From positions 1-6,019 of the forward strand of contig JAFYRB010000103.1 in assembly GCA_017559615.1 (NCBI GenBank): a stretch of DNA of 6,019 nt, in the 5' to 3' direction. The notes beneath the pieces are model-generated. The model saw only the letters and a program-made list of their open reading frames with translations, made no database searches and was not told the origin of the DNA. The position numbers and the translations under genes were made by a program. Shown piece after piece: positions 1 through 5,912 of this stretch (position 1 is its first letter; every line of letters begins with the position of its first letter). This stretch comes from Alistipes sp. Its GTDB lineage: Bacteria; Bacteroidota; Bacteroidia; Bacteroidales; Rikenellaceae.

Positions 1-514
1 GGAGCAGCGTCCAGAAGTCCCAGTTGCTGTTTGCCGAGCGCATACCCGTGCGAGGATCGCGCTTAATGGCGTGGTTGAGGTCGGGGAACTTCAGCGGGTC
101 ACGCAGGAAGAATACGGGTGTATTGTTTCCCACCAAATCCCAGTTGCCCGTGTCGGTATAAAACTTCATCGCAAAGCCACGAATATCGCGCTCTGCATCG
201 GCAGCACCACGCTCACCCGCAACGGTCGAGAAACGAACAAAGCACTCGGTCTTCTTGCCCACCTCCGAGAATATTGAGGCGCGGGTATAGGCCGAAATGT
301 CGTGCGTGACGGTAAATGTGCCATACGCACCCGAGCCCTTGGCGTGCATACGACGTTCGGGAATTACCTCGCGGTCGAAGTGTGCCAACTTCTCCACGAG
401 CCACGGGTCTTGGAGTGTCACAGGCCCACGAACACCTGCGGTCTGGGTGTTTTGGTTGTCGGCAATGGGGCGACCATTCTCGGCTGTTAGATGTTTGTTT
501 TTCTTTGGATTCAT
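1..514 (-). CDS. katA: Haem catalase, N-terminal part (truncated by window edge)
   Basis: Catalase breaks hydrogen peroxide down to water and oxygen in the cytoplasm, using haem b. From the ATG at 514 the frame stays open for 171 codons to the left edge, so the C-terminal part (the family is usually about 480-500 residues in the small-subunit type) lies outside. The family signature is plain: [14 protein letters not shown] contains the distal haem His (H57), followed by THDIS (71-75), [14 protein letters not shown] (93-106), [20 protein letters not shown] (112-131) with the catalytic Asn (N130, at the expected distance from the His), and [14 protein letters not shown] (135-148). No frameshift is seen. 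The gene is visibly richer in G+C than the rest of the window. It diverges from the DUF5715 gene across 143 bp. A possible -7 element (CAATTTTG, minus strand of 551-558) is one base off consensus and has no good -33 partner, so its promoter is uncertain. Oxidative-stress control is likely from family knowledge but no operator was recognised. Confidence 0.97.
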   Translation of the reverse strand, partial: MNPKKNKHLTAENGRPIADNQNTQTAGVRGPVTLQDPWLVEKLAHFDREVIPERRMHAKGSGAYGTFTVTHDISAYTRASIFSEVGKKTECFVRFSTVAGERGAADAERDIRGFAMKFYTDTGNWDLVGNNTPVFFLRDPLKFPDLNHAIKRDPRTGMRSANSNWDFWTLL

Positions 515-604
515 ATCGAATTATTTTATAAGAATTTACACCACAAACGCCAAAATTGTGCCATAGTATTCCCACTTTAGTGCACGAAAATCGAGGAAAT
601 TTAC

Positions 605-612
605 TACCTTTG
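605..612 (+). promoter_or_regulatory. Probable -7 element of the DUF5715 gene promoter
   Basis: TACCTTTG matches the Bacteroidetes -7 consensus TAnnTTTG exactly. It lies 45 bp before the ATG at 658 and predicts a leader of about 40 nt. No convincing TTTG -33 element is seen 19-20 bp upstream (the bases there are TGCA), so the promoter is either weak or helped by an activator. Confidence 0.5.
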
Positions 613-657
613 TAGCGGTAGAAAGCAGTTGATAAAGAGCTTCATAAATTAAAAGAG

Positions 658-1338
658 ATGAAGAGAAGTGTACTTAAATTCAGACTTATAGTTACGGTTA
701 TAATATTGTGCGTATTGGGATGTGCGCTCGAGAGATATATGGCAAGGCCCTATCTCAATAAGCACGTGGTGGCAAAGTCCTTGAATTATTCAAGGCTCTT
801 CAACGACCTAAATCCTGCGCATCTGAGGGCCGCAAAGGAGTTTGGCCTAAAGGAGCCTCTCCAGAGCCGCGAGGATGCCGAGGCAGTGAAGAATAAGCTT
901 GTAAAAATCAAGAGCAACGACTACTACACCATTGATAGGCTCACCCACTCGATACCCTACCTTACCGAGGGTGCTGCGGAGCTTCTCGAGACTATTGGCC
1001 GAAACTTTCGTGACTCACTCCAGAGCAAGGGACTAAACCCTAATAAGATTATCGTAACCTCGGTATTACGCACACAGGAGGATGTGAAGAGGCTTCAGAA
1101 GTCGGGAAACGTTAATGCCTCGAGCAACTCGGCACATAACTACGCCACAACGATAGATATCACCTACAGCCGCTTCGATAAGATCGAGACAAGGCTACTA
1201 CGCCGCTACGAGTCGGTTAACACGGAATTGCTGAAGAGTGTCTTGGGCGAGGTGCTTATGGAGCTACAGAAGGAGGGTAAATGCTACGTTAAATATGAAA
1301 AGAAGCAGCACTGCTTCCATATCACGTCGAGGATGTAA
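658..1338 (+). CDS. Membrane-anchored DUF5715 / M15-like peptidase-related protein
   Basis: A 226-residue protein that resembles the DUF5715 family of Bacteroidetes, which has the core of M15 (D-Ala-D-Ala carboxypeptidase or murein endopeptidase) zinc enzymes. Residues 8-24 form a hydrophobic N-terminal segment with a marginal lipobox (VLGC, C22), so it is a lipoprotein or has a single membrane anchor; the rest should be periplasmic. M15-like landmarks are SVLRT (135-139, Arg that could hold a substrate carboxylate), SAHNYATTIDI (158-168, candidate zinc ligands H160 and D167) and CFHIT (219-223, third ligand H221). The Glu expected three residues before the last His in VanX/VanY-type enzymes is absent: that position is H218 within QHCFH. 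Cleavage of peptidoglycan is therefore plausible but not shown. It is a single gene, divergent from katA, with its own terminator immediately downstream. The start is the first ATG in frame and gives a proper N-terminal membrane signal. No strong ribosome-binding site is seen, as is usual in this phylum. Confidence 0.85.
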   Translation: MKRSVLKFRLIVTVIILCVLGCALERYMARPYLNKHVVAKSLNYSRLFNDLNPAHLRAAKEFGLKEPLQSREDAEAVKNKLVKIKSNDYYTIDRLTHSIPYLTEGAAELLETIGRNFRDSLQSKGLNPNKIIVTSVLRTQEDVKRLQKSGNVNASSNSAHNYATTIDITYSRFDKIETRLLRRYESVNTELLKSVLGEVLMELQKEGKCYVKYEKKQHCFHITSRM

Positions 1339-1342
1339 CAAC

Positions 1343-1386
1343 AGAGCCTGTCTAACCGAAAATGCGTTAGACAGGCTCTATTTTCA
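1343..1386 (+). terminator. Intrinsic terminator between convergent genes
   Basis: The arms 1343-1356 and 1366-1379 (AGAGCCTGTCTAAC and its exact complement) form a perfect 14-bp stem with a 9-nt loop, followed on the + strand by ATTTTCATTTG. It starts 4 bp after the stop of the DUF5715 gene. The hairpin also sits about 20 bp past the stop of the convergent leftward gene. Its T-rich tail is poorer on that strand (GTTGTTAC), so it probably works best rightward but may serve both. Confidence 0.9.
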
Positions 1387-1399
1387 TTTGCGCCATACA

Positions 1400-1969
1400 T
1401 TAGAATATCCAGGTAAATCGCAGCTGCACCTTATGTTCCTTATACATAGATTTTAGCGCGTCGCCAACCTCTTTATCGTAGACCTTATAGCCATCGTTTA
1501 TGTAGTTTAGCGACATCGCAAAACGCTCTGTTATCTTAAGGCCCACACCGCCACCATATAGAGGGCGTATTGTTAGCGGATGAATAGCAAATGAGCCACC
1601 AGCCTCTGCCATAATATATGGCTGCAGGCGACCAGAAGTAGGTATCCAGAACTTTAAATCAGCGTAAATAGGGATAAGAATTGCCAGCATTGAAATATCA
1701 TCCTTAATTCCCACTAAGAAGTCTATACCCGTACCTATACCTGCTGAGAAGTACTCTCCAAATTTTGCTCCTTGAATTGTCTGAACCGATAGGCCATACA
1801 TCATCGGTGTTCCCTCAATAGTTTCGTCGCACAACGTAAGCGAGACGTCCGATTTTGCAACGTTACCCGACACAAAAACCTCGCCTTGATACTTCACACT
1901 ACCCTTCTGCGCACTTGCACTGAACGCACACGCCACAAGGGCAACGGTAATAAATATTAATCTCCTCAT
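1400..1969 (-). CDS. Small outer-membrane beta-barrel protein, operon partner of the lipoprotein
   Basis: A 189-residue protein with a Sec signal peptide (residues 1-20, FSASA followed by Q21). The mature part alternates polar and apolar residues in Gly-rich strands (GLSVQTIQG, YFSAGIGTGIDF, PIYADLKFWI, QPYIMAEAGGSFAI, YGGGVGLKI, VQLRFTWIF). It ends in Phe, the usual C-terminal signal for beta-barrel assembly by BAM. This matches the 8-strand-like outer-membrane barrels common in Bacteroidales; the ligand or partner is unknown. The ATG at 1969 was chosen over the in-frame ATG at 1999 because it begins directly with a standard signal peptide and leaves a 22-bp gap after the preceding stop, whereas the longer form would add ten residues (ending ITT) and overlap that gene. 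It has no promoter of its own in that gap, so it is co-transcribed with the lipoprotein gene. The 17 bases ending in its ATG closely match those of the other barrel gene at 5432. Confidence 0.85.
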   Translation of the reverse strand: MRRLIFITVALVACAFSASAQKGSVKYQGEVFVSGNVAKSDVSLTLCDETIEGTPMMYGLSVQTIQGAKFGEYFSAGIGTGIDFLVGIKDDISMLAILIPIYADLKFWIPTSGRLQPYIMAEAGGSFAIHPLTIRPLYGGGVGLKITERFAMSLNYINDGYKVYDKEVGDALKSMYKEHKVQLRFTWIF

Positions 1970-1991
1970 AGTCGTAATATAAAATTGATAT

Positions 1992-2813
1992 TTACTCAAC
2001 CTTATGCTTTAGGATTGTGCGATAGTTCCAACCCTCGCGGCTAATCTGATCAAGCACAATATAGTAGTTGCTATATCCCGTTACATTCCACGAATTATTA
2101 TAGTCGCCGCTAAGTGTAAGCTTACCCTCCTCGGCATTGTAACTCCAGCTAAACTCAAGTGTTTCGGGCTCAACATCAGGCTCTGGATAGTGAACATAGC
2201 GAGAACCTGTGCCATCTACGGCAAAGGTATAGTAGGAGTATGCTCCACCATCTAAATAGTCGTATCCTTTAACACGAAGAGGAGTTGTGATTCTCTTCCA
2301 CTCATCATCGTAGATAAGCAATGAGTCTGTCTCCCACTTGCCCGCAAGGCTCGCAAGAAGAGTCTCGGCATCGAAATCTTTGCAACTCTCGAGTAGCTCG
2401 TTGATAGCCTCATTCTCGTAATACCACGATCCCTCATTGGTGATGGTTACCTCCCAGAAATAGGTTGAAAAACCCTTATCGAAGCTGAATGCGTGATAGG
2501 TTATACAGAGCAAAGCCTGCCCCTCGTATCCACCTGTTTCGATATTAAATTTTAGGGAGCCCTCTCCTGGTGTTATGGATGCTGTCTCCTTGTGTAAAAC
2601 AGTTGAGCTATTCTTGACCCTTATTTCAAAATTAACATCGGTCGCAAATTGACACTGATAATTATACGTTACCTCATCTCCATTGAAGATTTTGCGAGTA
2701 AGATCTTCATAGGAGAGTTTAATGATATTGGCTTCACGTTCTCTGTTTTTGTCGCATCCTACAAATTGAATCGCGCAGGTTAATGCCAGAAGGCAGTAAA
2801 TAATGTTTTTCAT
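1992..2813 (-). CDS. Lipoprotein with lipocalin-like C-terminal half
   Basis: A 273-residue lipoprotein. The signal sequence ends in FVGC (C20 lipidated), followed by the charged stretch DKNRERE. Residues about 30-125 contain strand-like segments (EVTYNYQCQFATDVNFEIRV, SLKFNIET, ALLCITYHAF, YFWEVTIT), perhaps an Ig-like or other beta-sandwich domain. A short helical linker (134-156) leads to a lipocalin-like block: LAGKWETDSLLIYDD (156-170), YTFAVDGTGSRYV (195-207), FSWSYNAEEGKLTLSG (221-236) and YYIVLDQISREGW (250-262). The GKW opening and the strand order with a DGTG turn are typical of lipocalin-like lipoproteins of Bacteroidetes. The function is unknown; binding of a small hydrophobic or envelope ligand is only a guess. 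It is the first gene of an operon with the barrel gene 22 bp downstream and has a strong promoter about 36 bp before its ATG. It lies just downstream of, and in the same direction as, the TPR regulator. Confidence 0.85.
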   Translation of the reverse strand: MKNIIYCLLALTCAIQFVGCDKNREREANIIKLSYEDLTRKIFNGDEVTYNYQCQFATDVNFEIRVKNSSTVLHKETASITPGEGSLKFNIETGGYEGQALLCITYHAFSFDKGFSTYFWEVTITNEGSWYYENEAINELLESCKDFDAETLLASLAGKWETDSLLIYDDEWKRITTPLRVKGYDYLDGGAYSYYTFAVDGTGSRYVHYPEPDVEPETLEFSWSYNAEEGKLTLSGDYNNSWNVTGYSNYYIVLDQISREGWNYRTILKHKVE

Positions 2814-2848
2814 AGGTTATAAAGTTGTTAGTTCGTTTTAACTGAAAG

Positions 2849-2879
2849 CAAAGTTACTCAAAGAAAAGTTTTGCACAAA
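2849..2879 (-). promoter_or_regulatory. -33/-7 promoter of the lipoprotein-barrel operon
   Basis: Read on the minus strand: TTTG (2876-2879), a 19-bp spacer, then TAACTTTG (2849-2856). This is an exact match to the Bacteroidetes housekeeping form TTTG-N19-TAnnTTTG. The start of transcription is expected near 2842, giving a leader of about 30 nt. The spacer carries AAAACTTTT (minus strand of 2864-2872), which also occurs in the promoter of the neighbouring regulator at the same distance from the -7 element. Confidence 0.85.
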
Positions 2880-2974
2880 ATAAACAAACAATAAATTTAC
2901 ACTTATAACTCACTGATTATTTGATATATAGCAAAAATCTTATTATATGTAAGCGATGTCGAAATTCGAAAAGT

Positions 2975-4633
2975 TTACTCACCCTCCTTTTTGAGCAACT
3001 TTTGCAAGAAATTCGAGAGGTTGGTATCGCTCTCCAATAGTCCGAGCTTCTGGCGCACATCACTACTATCCTTATAATGGCGACTTTGGTTCATATAGGC
3101 CTTGATATCCTTGCCCTTTAGGCCAATGGCATACAAGCAGCAGAAGTCAATCTCAAACTCCTCAAGTCCCTTATCGTGCAAGTAGGCAACGAAGTGGGGA
3201 TAGTTCTCTTCGAGCGTAAGACGTGTCGACTTTATAAAATCATTTCGGTTGGCAATAAGATGCTCCAACTCCTCATAGGCCTTTTTGTTGGCAGATGTTG
3301 TGCCAGTAATCTGCGATATGATAACCTTGTTCAGCACGTCGAGTCTCGCCTTGATTACAGCCTTTGCCTCCTCCCTAACGCTCGAGTCCTCGACCATCTT
3401 TGTCAACGCATCGCGCTCTGCCACAACCTCGTTATACATCTGCTCGTAGAAAACCTTTTCTCTCTCTAACAAAATATTTTTACTTCGGCTAATTTTCAGG
3501 CGCTTGCGGATGACGTAGACAATAATTAGCAGTGACAATAGAGCTACTACACAAGCAAGTACGATAATAGTAAGTCTATTCTTTGCCACTATCTCCTTGG
3601 CATTAGCCATCTCCAAGGCGTGTTTATCCTCCATAAATTGAGTATCTGACTCGAAGATTTGAAAGATCTTATTGTTGTTAATTGTTAAATAAGTCTTATA
3701 GTTCTCAAGTGCGAGTTTATCGTTACCCAACTTATCGTATATTTCGGATAGCAGTGAATAGTATCGTGTCTTTGAGACGTGTGTATCCTTAACCTTATAG
3801 CGCTGAATAGCCTTCAAGGCCTCCTCATACTCGCCAACTTTACAGTAGGCAAAGGCTAGTGAATTATAGTTCAATCGTGAGTCAGGAATAACGGATTTAT
3901 ACTCATCCAAGAGCTCTATAATCGCTTGTTTGTCATTTCTACTCGCGATGGCGGTAGTGTATACTCCATAGAAATCTGCCTTAACAAGAGGGTTCATAGT
4001 AGACAAATCCTGCTTGAGTATATCTATATACTTGTCAGTCAAGGCTATATCACCCATCTGCGTGTAACCATTTACAACATAGACAAGAGTGTAGTGATAG
4101 TAGTCCCTGAGCCCTAAAGCGTCGTATAGTTCTGCGCACTTAAGCATAACGTTGCAATACTTCTCCCACTCAAGGAGAGAGTAGTATATGCCTCCTTGAG
4201 CATAGTAAACCTGCGCCTTCGTTGCAATATCCTCAGAGTCGCCACCTTGCTCTATCGCCTTCAAGAAGCTAATCATAGCTTGGGCATCATTTTTCTGATT
4301 TTGATATATTATACCCTGGTGAAAGTACATATGAAGTTTGTCGGTAGCAGAGCCGTGATTTTTGTAGTAGTCTATGGCTGGCTGCAATGCCTCAAAGTCG
4401 CTCTTGTCAATATAGTTTTTGTATAGTGCTACGGAGTGTAGTAACGAGTACTTGGCACGCTCCTCCTTTCCCGAAAGTTCATTAGGGTCCATCTGCTCAA
4501 GAACCACTAAGGCGCTATCTGGGCGCATATGAATATAAGTCTCTACTTGTGTCAACTTATCCCAATGCTCCGAGTGGCGGTTGCAAGCAACAAAAGTAAG
4601 CGCTAACGCAAGGGTAAATAATACTCTTTTCAT
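2975..4633 (-). CDS. Membrane-spanning TPR regulator with cytoplasmic HTH-like C-terminus
   Basis: A 552-residue protein with the layout of the TPR-type one-piece membrane regulators common in Bacteroidales. The signal sequence ends in TFVAC (C17, possible lipidation). A segment with PDSALVVLEQMD (38-49) and ALYKNYID (69-76) is characteristic of this group. Helical pairs of tetratricopeptide type run over about 100-320 (GIIYQNQKNDAQAMISFLKAI, YCKVGEYEEALKAI, IYDKLGNDKLALENYKTYL). One transmembrane helix lies at about 354-375, followed by RKRLK on the cytoplasmic side. A coiled coil runs over about 382-470. The C-terminus (about 475-550) has the helices FCCLYAIGLKGKDIKAYM, HYKDSSDVRQKLGL and DTNLSNFLQKLL, which resemble LuxR-like HTH output domains of these proteins. 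Likely role: the periplasmic TPR part senses a protein or peptide and the C-terminus acts on DNA. The ATG at 4633 was chosen because an in-frame ATG at 4651 would lie at the predicted transcription start, leaving no leader. DNA binding and targets are inferred; the adjacent lipoprotein-barrel operon is the obvious candidate. Confidence 0.85.
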   Translation of the reverse strand: MKRVLFTLALALTFVACNRHSEHWDKLTQVETYIHMRPDSALVVLEQMDPNELSGKEERAKYSLLHSVALYKNYIDKSDFEALQPAIDYYKNHGSATDKLHMYFHQGIIYQNQKNDAQAMISFLKAIEQGGDSEDIATKAQVYYAQGGIYYSLLEWEKYCNVMLKCAELYDALGLRDYYHYTLVYVVNGYTQMGDIALTDKYIDILKQDLSTMNPLVKADFYGVYTTAIASRNDKQAIIELLDEYKSVIPDSRLNYNSLAFAYCKVGEYEEALKAIQRYKVKDTHVSKTRYYSLLSEIYDKLGNDKLALENYKTYLTINNNKIFQIFESDTQFMEDKHALEMANAKEIVAKNRLTIIVLACVVALLSLLIIVYVIRKRLKISRSKNILLEREKVFYEQMYNEVVAERDALTKMVEDSSVREEAKAVIKARLDVLNKVIISQITGTTSANKKAYEELEHLIANRNDFIKSTRLTLEENYPHFVAYLHDKGLEEFEIDFCCLYAIGLKGKDIKAYMNQSRHYKDSSDVRQKLGLLESDTNLSNFLQKLLKKEGE

Positions 4634-4655
4634 ACAATAAAGCTTATTCATAGTA

Positions 4656-4687
4656 CAAAGATAACTTTATAAAAGTTTTCCGCCAAA
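4656..4687 (-). promoter_or_regulatory. -33/-7 promoter of the TPR regulator, with inverted repeat in the spacer
   Basis: On the minus strand: TTTG (4684-4687), a 20-bp spacer, then TATCTTTG (4656-4663). Transcription should start near 4650, about 17 nt before the chosen ATG. The inverted repeat AACTTT-N3-AAAGTT (4663-4677) lies between the two elements, where a bound protein would block or modify polymerase access, so autoregulation is possible. Confidence 0.85.
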
Positions 4688-4840
4688 ATTAACGCACAAA
4701 AACACATCTCTGTATTTAGCAGAGTATCAAGTACATAGCTCATATAACCACTTTAGGCTGAAGCACGCACCAATAAGAAAGTTTACTCGGGCGCCCACTG
4801 TACTCATTATACTACGAATTACCGCTACCCCATCTTACGA

Positions 4841-4870
4841 CAAAAGAGCCTACTCCGAAAAGCAGGCTCT
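4841..4870 (-). terminator. Intrinsic terminator of the second outer-membrane barrel gene
   Basis: On the minus strand AGAGCCTGCT, a 6-nt loop, and AGTAGGCTCT pair with a single internal mismatch (arms 4861-4870 and 4845-4854), followed by TTTTG. It lies about 22 bp after the stop codon at 4893. The outer stem AGAGCCT is the same as in the terminator at 1343. Confidence 0.85.
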
Positions 4871-4892
4871 TATCGCATTTAAAATCTCGAAA

Positions 4893-5432
4893 TTAGAAGT
4901 TCACAGCAAAACCAATCGACAGTGCGTGAGACTTAAGATATGCACGCGTATTCGTTTCTATATCCAAGTCAGGAATGCTAACATCAACCATCAGAGGATA
5001 GAGGTTGAAGCCGTAACGCACAAACAACGAGAAACGCTTTAGGTCAATACCCAAGGCTGGCGAGAGATAGAAACCTGGGATGGCGTAATCCGTAAAGCTG
5101 AAACCCGTACGTAGCGAAACGAAAGGCGAGCGTCCACCCTTCATTGGCGAGTACTTTGTCTCAAGGAAAACAGGGATGTTGAATGTGTAGCACACCGAAT
5201 TCACATCAACATAGAAGCCAAGACCAAGACCCATTGCAACGCCGTGACCAAGACGACCACCGTGCACAGTACTAAAACCTACGTCGCTACCGCCACCAAA
5301 TGTGACACCACCGAGAGCCTCAATATTTCCCCAATAGCCAGCACGGTAGTAGTTATATGGTTTTCTCTCTTGTGCATCTACGTTAACAACAAACGCTACG
5401 ATAGCGAGTGTAAGGAGTAAAAATTTCTTCAT
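4893..5432 (-). CDS. Small outer-membrane beta-barrel protein
   Basis: A 179-residue secreted protein with a signal peptide (1-20, VNVDA followed by Q21) and a Gly- and aromatic-rich mature part with beta-barrel strands: NIEALGGVTFGGG, HGVAMGLGLGFYVD, YTFNIPVFLETKY, PFVSLRTGFSF, YLSPALGIDL, FSLFVRYGFNLY, and a final strand ALSIGFAVNF ending in Phe for recognition by the BAM complex. It belongs with the small outer-membrane barrel proteins abundant in Bacteroidales; the substrate or role is unknown. The frame stays open upstream to an ATG at 5591, but that extension is not real: the gene's own -33/-7 promoter lies inside it, and the ATG at 5432 begins a standard signal peptide. It is a single-gene unit with promoter (5475-5506) and terminator (4845-4870). 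Overall design and the bases just before the ATG resemble the barrel gene at 1400-1969, but the two proteins differ greatly in sequence. Confidence 0.87.
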   Translation of the reverse strand: MKKFLLLTLAIVAFVVNVDAQERKPYNYYRAGYWGNIEALGGVTFGGGSDVGFSTVHGGRLGHGVAMGLGLGFYVDVNSVCYTFNIPVFLETKYSPMKGGRSPFVSLRTGFSFTDYAIPGFYLSPALGIDLKRFSLFVRYGFNLYPLMVDVSIPDLDIETNTRAYLKSHALSIGFAVNF

Positions 5433-5447
5433 AGTTGTAATATAAAT

Positions 5448-5473
5448 TATATGATTAATTTCTAAATCATATA
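5448..5473 (-). promoter_or_regulatory. Inverted repeat over the predicted transcription start, possible operator
   Basis: TATATGATT (5448-5456) and AATCATATA (5465-5473) are exact inverted copies separated by 8 bp. The repeat abuts the -7 element (5475-5482) and covers the expected start of transcription near 5468. A repressor site or a 5'-end RNA hairpin are both possible. The arms are A+T rich, so chance pairing is a real alternative. Confidence 0.4.
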
Positions 5474-5474
5474 T

Positions 5475-5506
5475 CAAAGTTATATAATTTTTCGTGACTT
5501 TGCAAA
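5475..5506 (-). promoter_or_regulatory. -33/-7 promoter of the second barrel gene
   Basis: On the minus strand: TTTG (5503-5506), a 20-bp spacer, then TAACTTTG (5475-5482), a full match to the Bacteroidetes consensus. It predicts a start near 5468 and a leader of about 36 nt to the ATG at 5432. It does not carry the AAAACTTTT box found in the two promoters of the regulator cluster. Confidence 0.85.
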
Positions 5507-5877
5507 TCATTTCTCCCACTATTTTTTCGGGGGGGGAATTGCCTGATTTACAACTATTTAACGATAAAACAAAGATGAAAATATTTGTCAATCAAACACC
5601 TGAAATAGAGAAAATATTATGAATCCATAAAAAAATGCGACACAGCAGCCAGCAAGAAAAAACCATATAATTGGCCGATAATTTAGCACAATTACCCTGA
5701 GAACGAGGACAGGAAATTCCATCAAATATATTGTCCCTATTAACCTACTCTGCCATCGTAGGGACACGCTCACTCACGCCACAATCACCCGCAGATACAG
5801 GGATATCGCGCCCAAACATATACGCCACTAACACTTGTACACCCACGCCTGCACGGGCATAAAACACATATAAGCAC
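5507..5877. other. Stretch between barrel gene and rRNA operon without a convincing gene
   Basis: About 370 bp. It holds a T6-C-G8 tract (5522-5536) just upstream of the barrel promoter. A short inverted repeat GTCCCTA/TAGGGAC (5733-5739 and 5759-5765, 19-nt loop) is also present. A leftward hydrophobic frame (5588-5773) opens only with GTG, or gives 44 codons from an internal ATG at 5722. A TATGTTTG on the minus strand (5813-5820) matches a -7 element but has no -33 partner. Nothing here is strong enough to call a gene. Confidence 0.6.
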
Positions 5878-5911
5878 AAAAAAAAAGCCGAACCCTTATT
5901 GGATTCGGCTT
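5878..5911 (-). terminator. Intrinsic terminator of the rRNA operon
   Basis: On the minus strand AAGCCGAATCC, loop AATAA, GGGTTCGGCTT form an 11-bp stem (5885-5911) whose single non-Watson-Crick pair is a G-U in the leftward transcript, followed by a run of nine T. It directly follows the 3' end of the 5S rRNA. Confidence 0.93.
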
Positions 5912-5912
5912 G

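Noticed and set aside
213..575. Leftward 120-codon frame over the catalase start
   Set aside because: It is in another frame of the same strand as katA, whose sequence is unmistakable, so it is a shadow. The rightward frames over 71-575 are shadows too.
2961..2972. Small inverted repeat TCGAAATTCGA after the regulator stop as a terminator
   Set aside because: It is a 5-bp dyad with a 1-nt centre that cannot form a hairpin loop and has no adjacent T run. No clear terminator was found after the regulator, so some read-through into the operon is possible.
3176..4426. Rightward frames of 63-97 codons opposite the TPR regulator
   Set aside because: All are antisense to a clear, continuous coding region and show no recognisable protein features or promoters.
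2970..4788. Direct repeat AAAGTTTACTC at 2970-2980 and 4778-4788 flanking the regulator gene
   Set aside because: An 11-bp match between two places in 6 kb is expected by chance, the copies lie at unequal distances from the gene, and no transposase or attachment-site features accompany them.
5433..5591. 53-codon upstream extension of the second barrel gene
   Set aside because: The gene's own consensus promoter (5475-5506) lies inside it, and the ATG at 5432 starts a standard signal peptide.
5733..5765. GTCCCTA...TAGGGAC inverted repeat as an RNA element or terminator
   Set aside because: It has a 7-bp stem with a 19-nt loop and no T tract on either side, and it is not linked to any gene. 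It is kept only as a note on the intergenic stretch.
5588..5773. Leftward 61-codon hydrophobic frame between the barrel gene and the 5S rRNA
   Set aside because: It opens with GTG; the first ATG (5722) leaves only 44 residues. No full -33/-7 promoter precedes it (the nearby TAnnTTTG matches lack a -33 partner), and Leu/Ile/Phe richness is expected from A+T-rich DNA. A small membrane peptide cannot be excluded.
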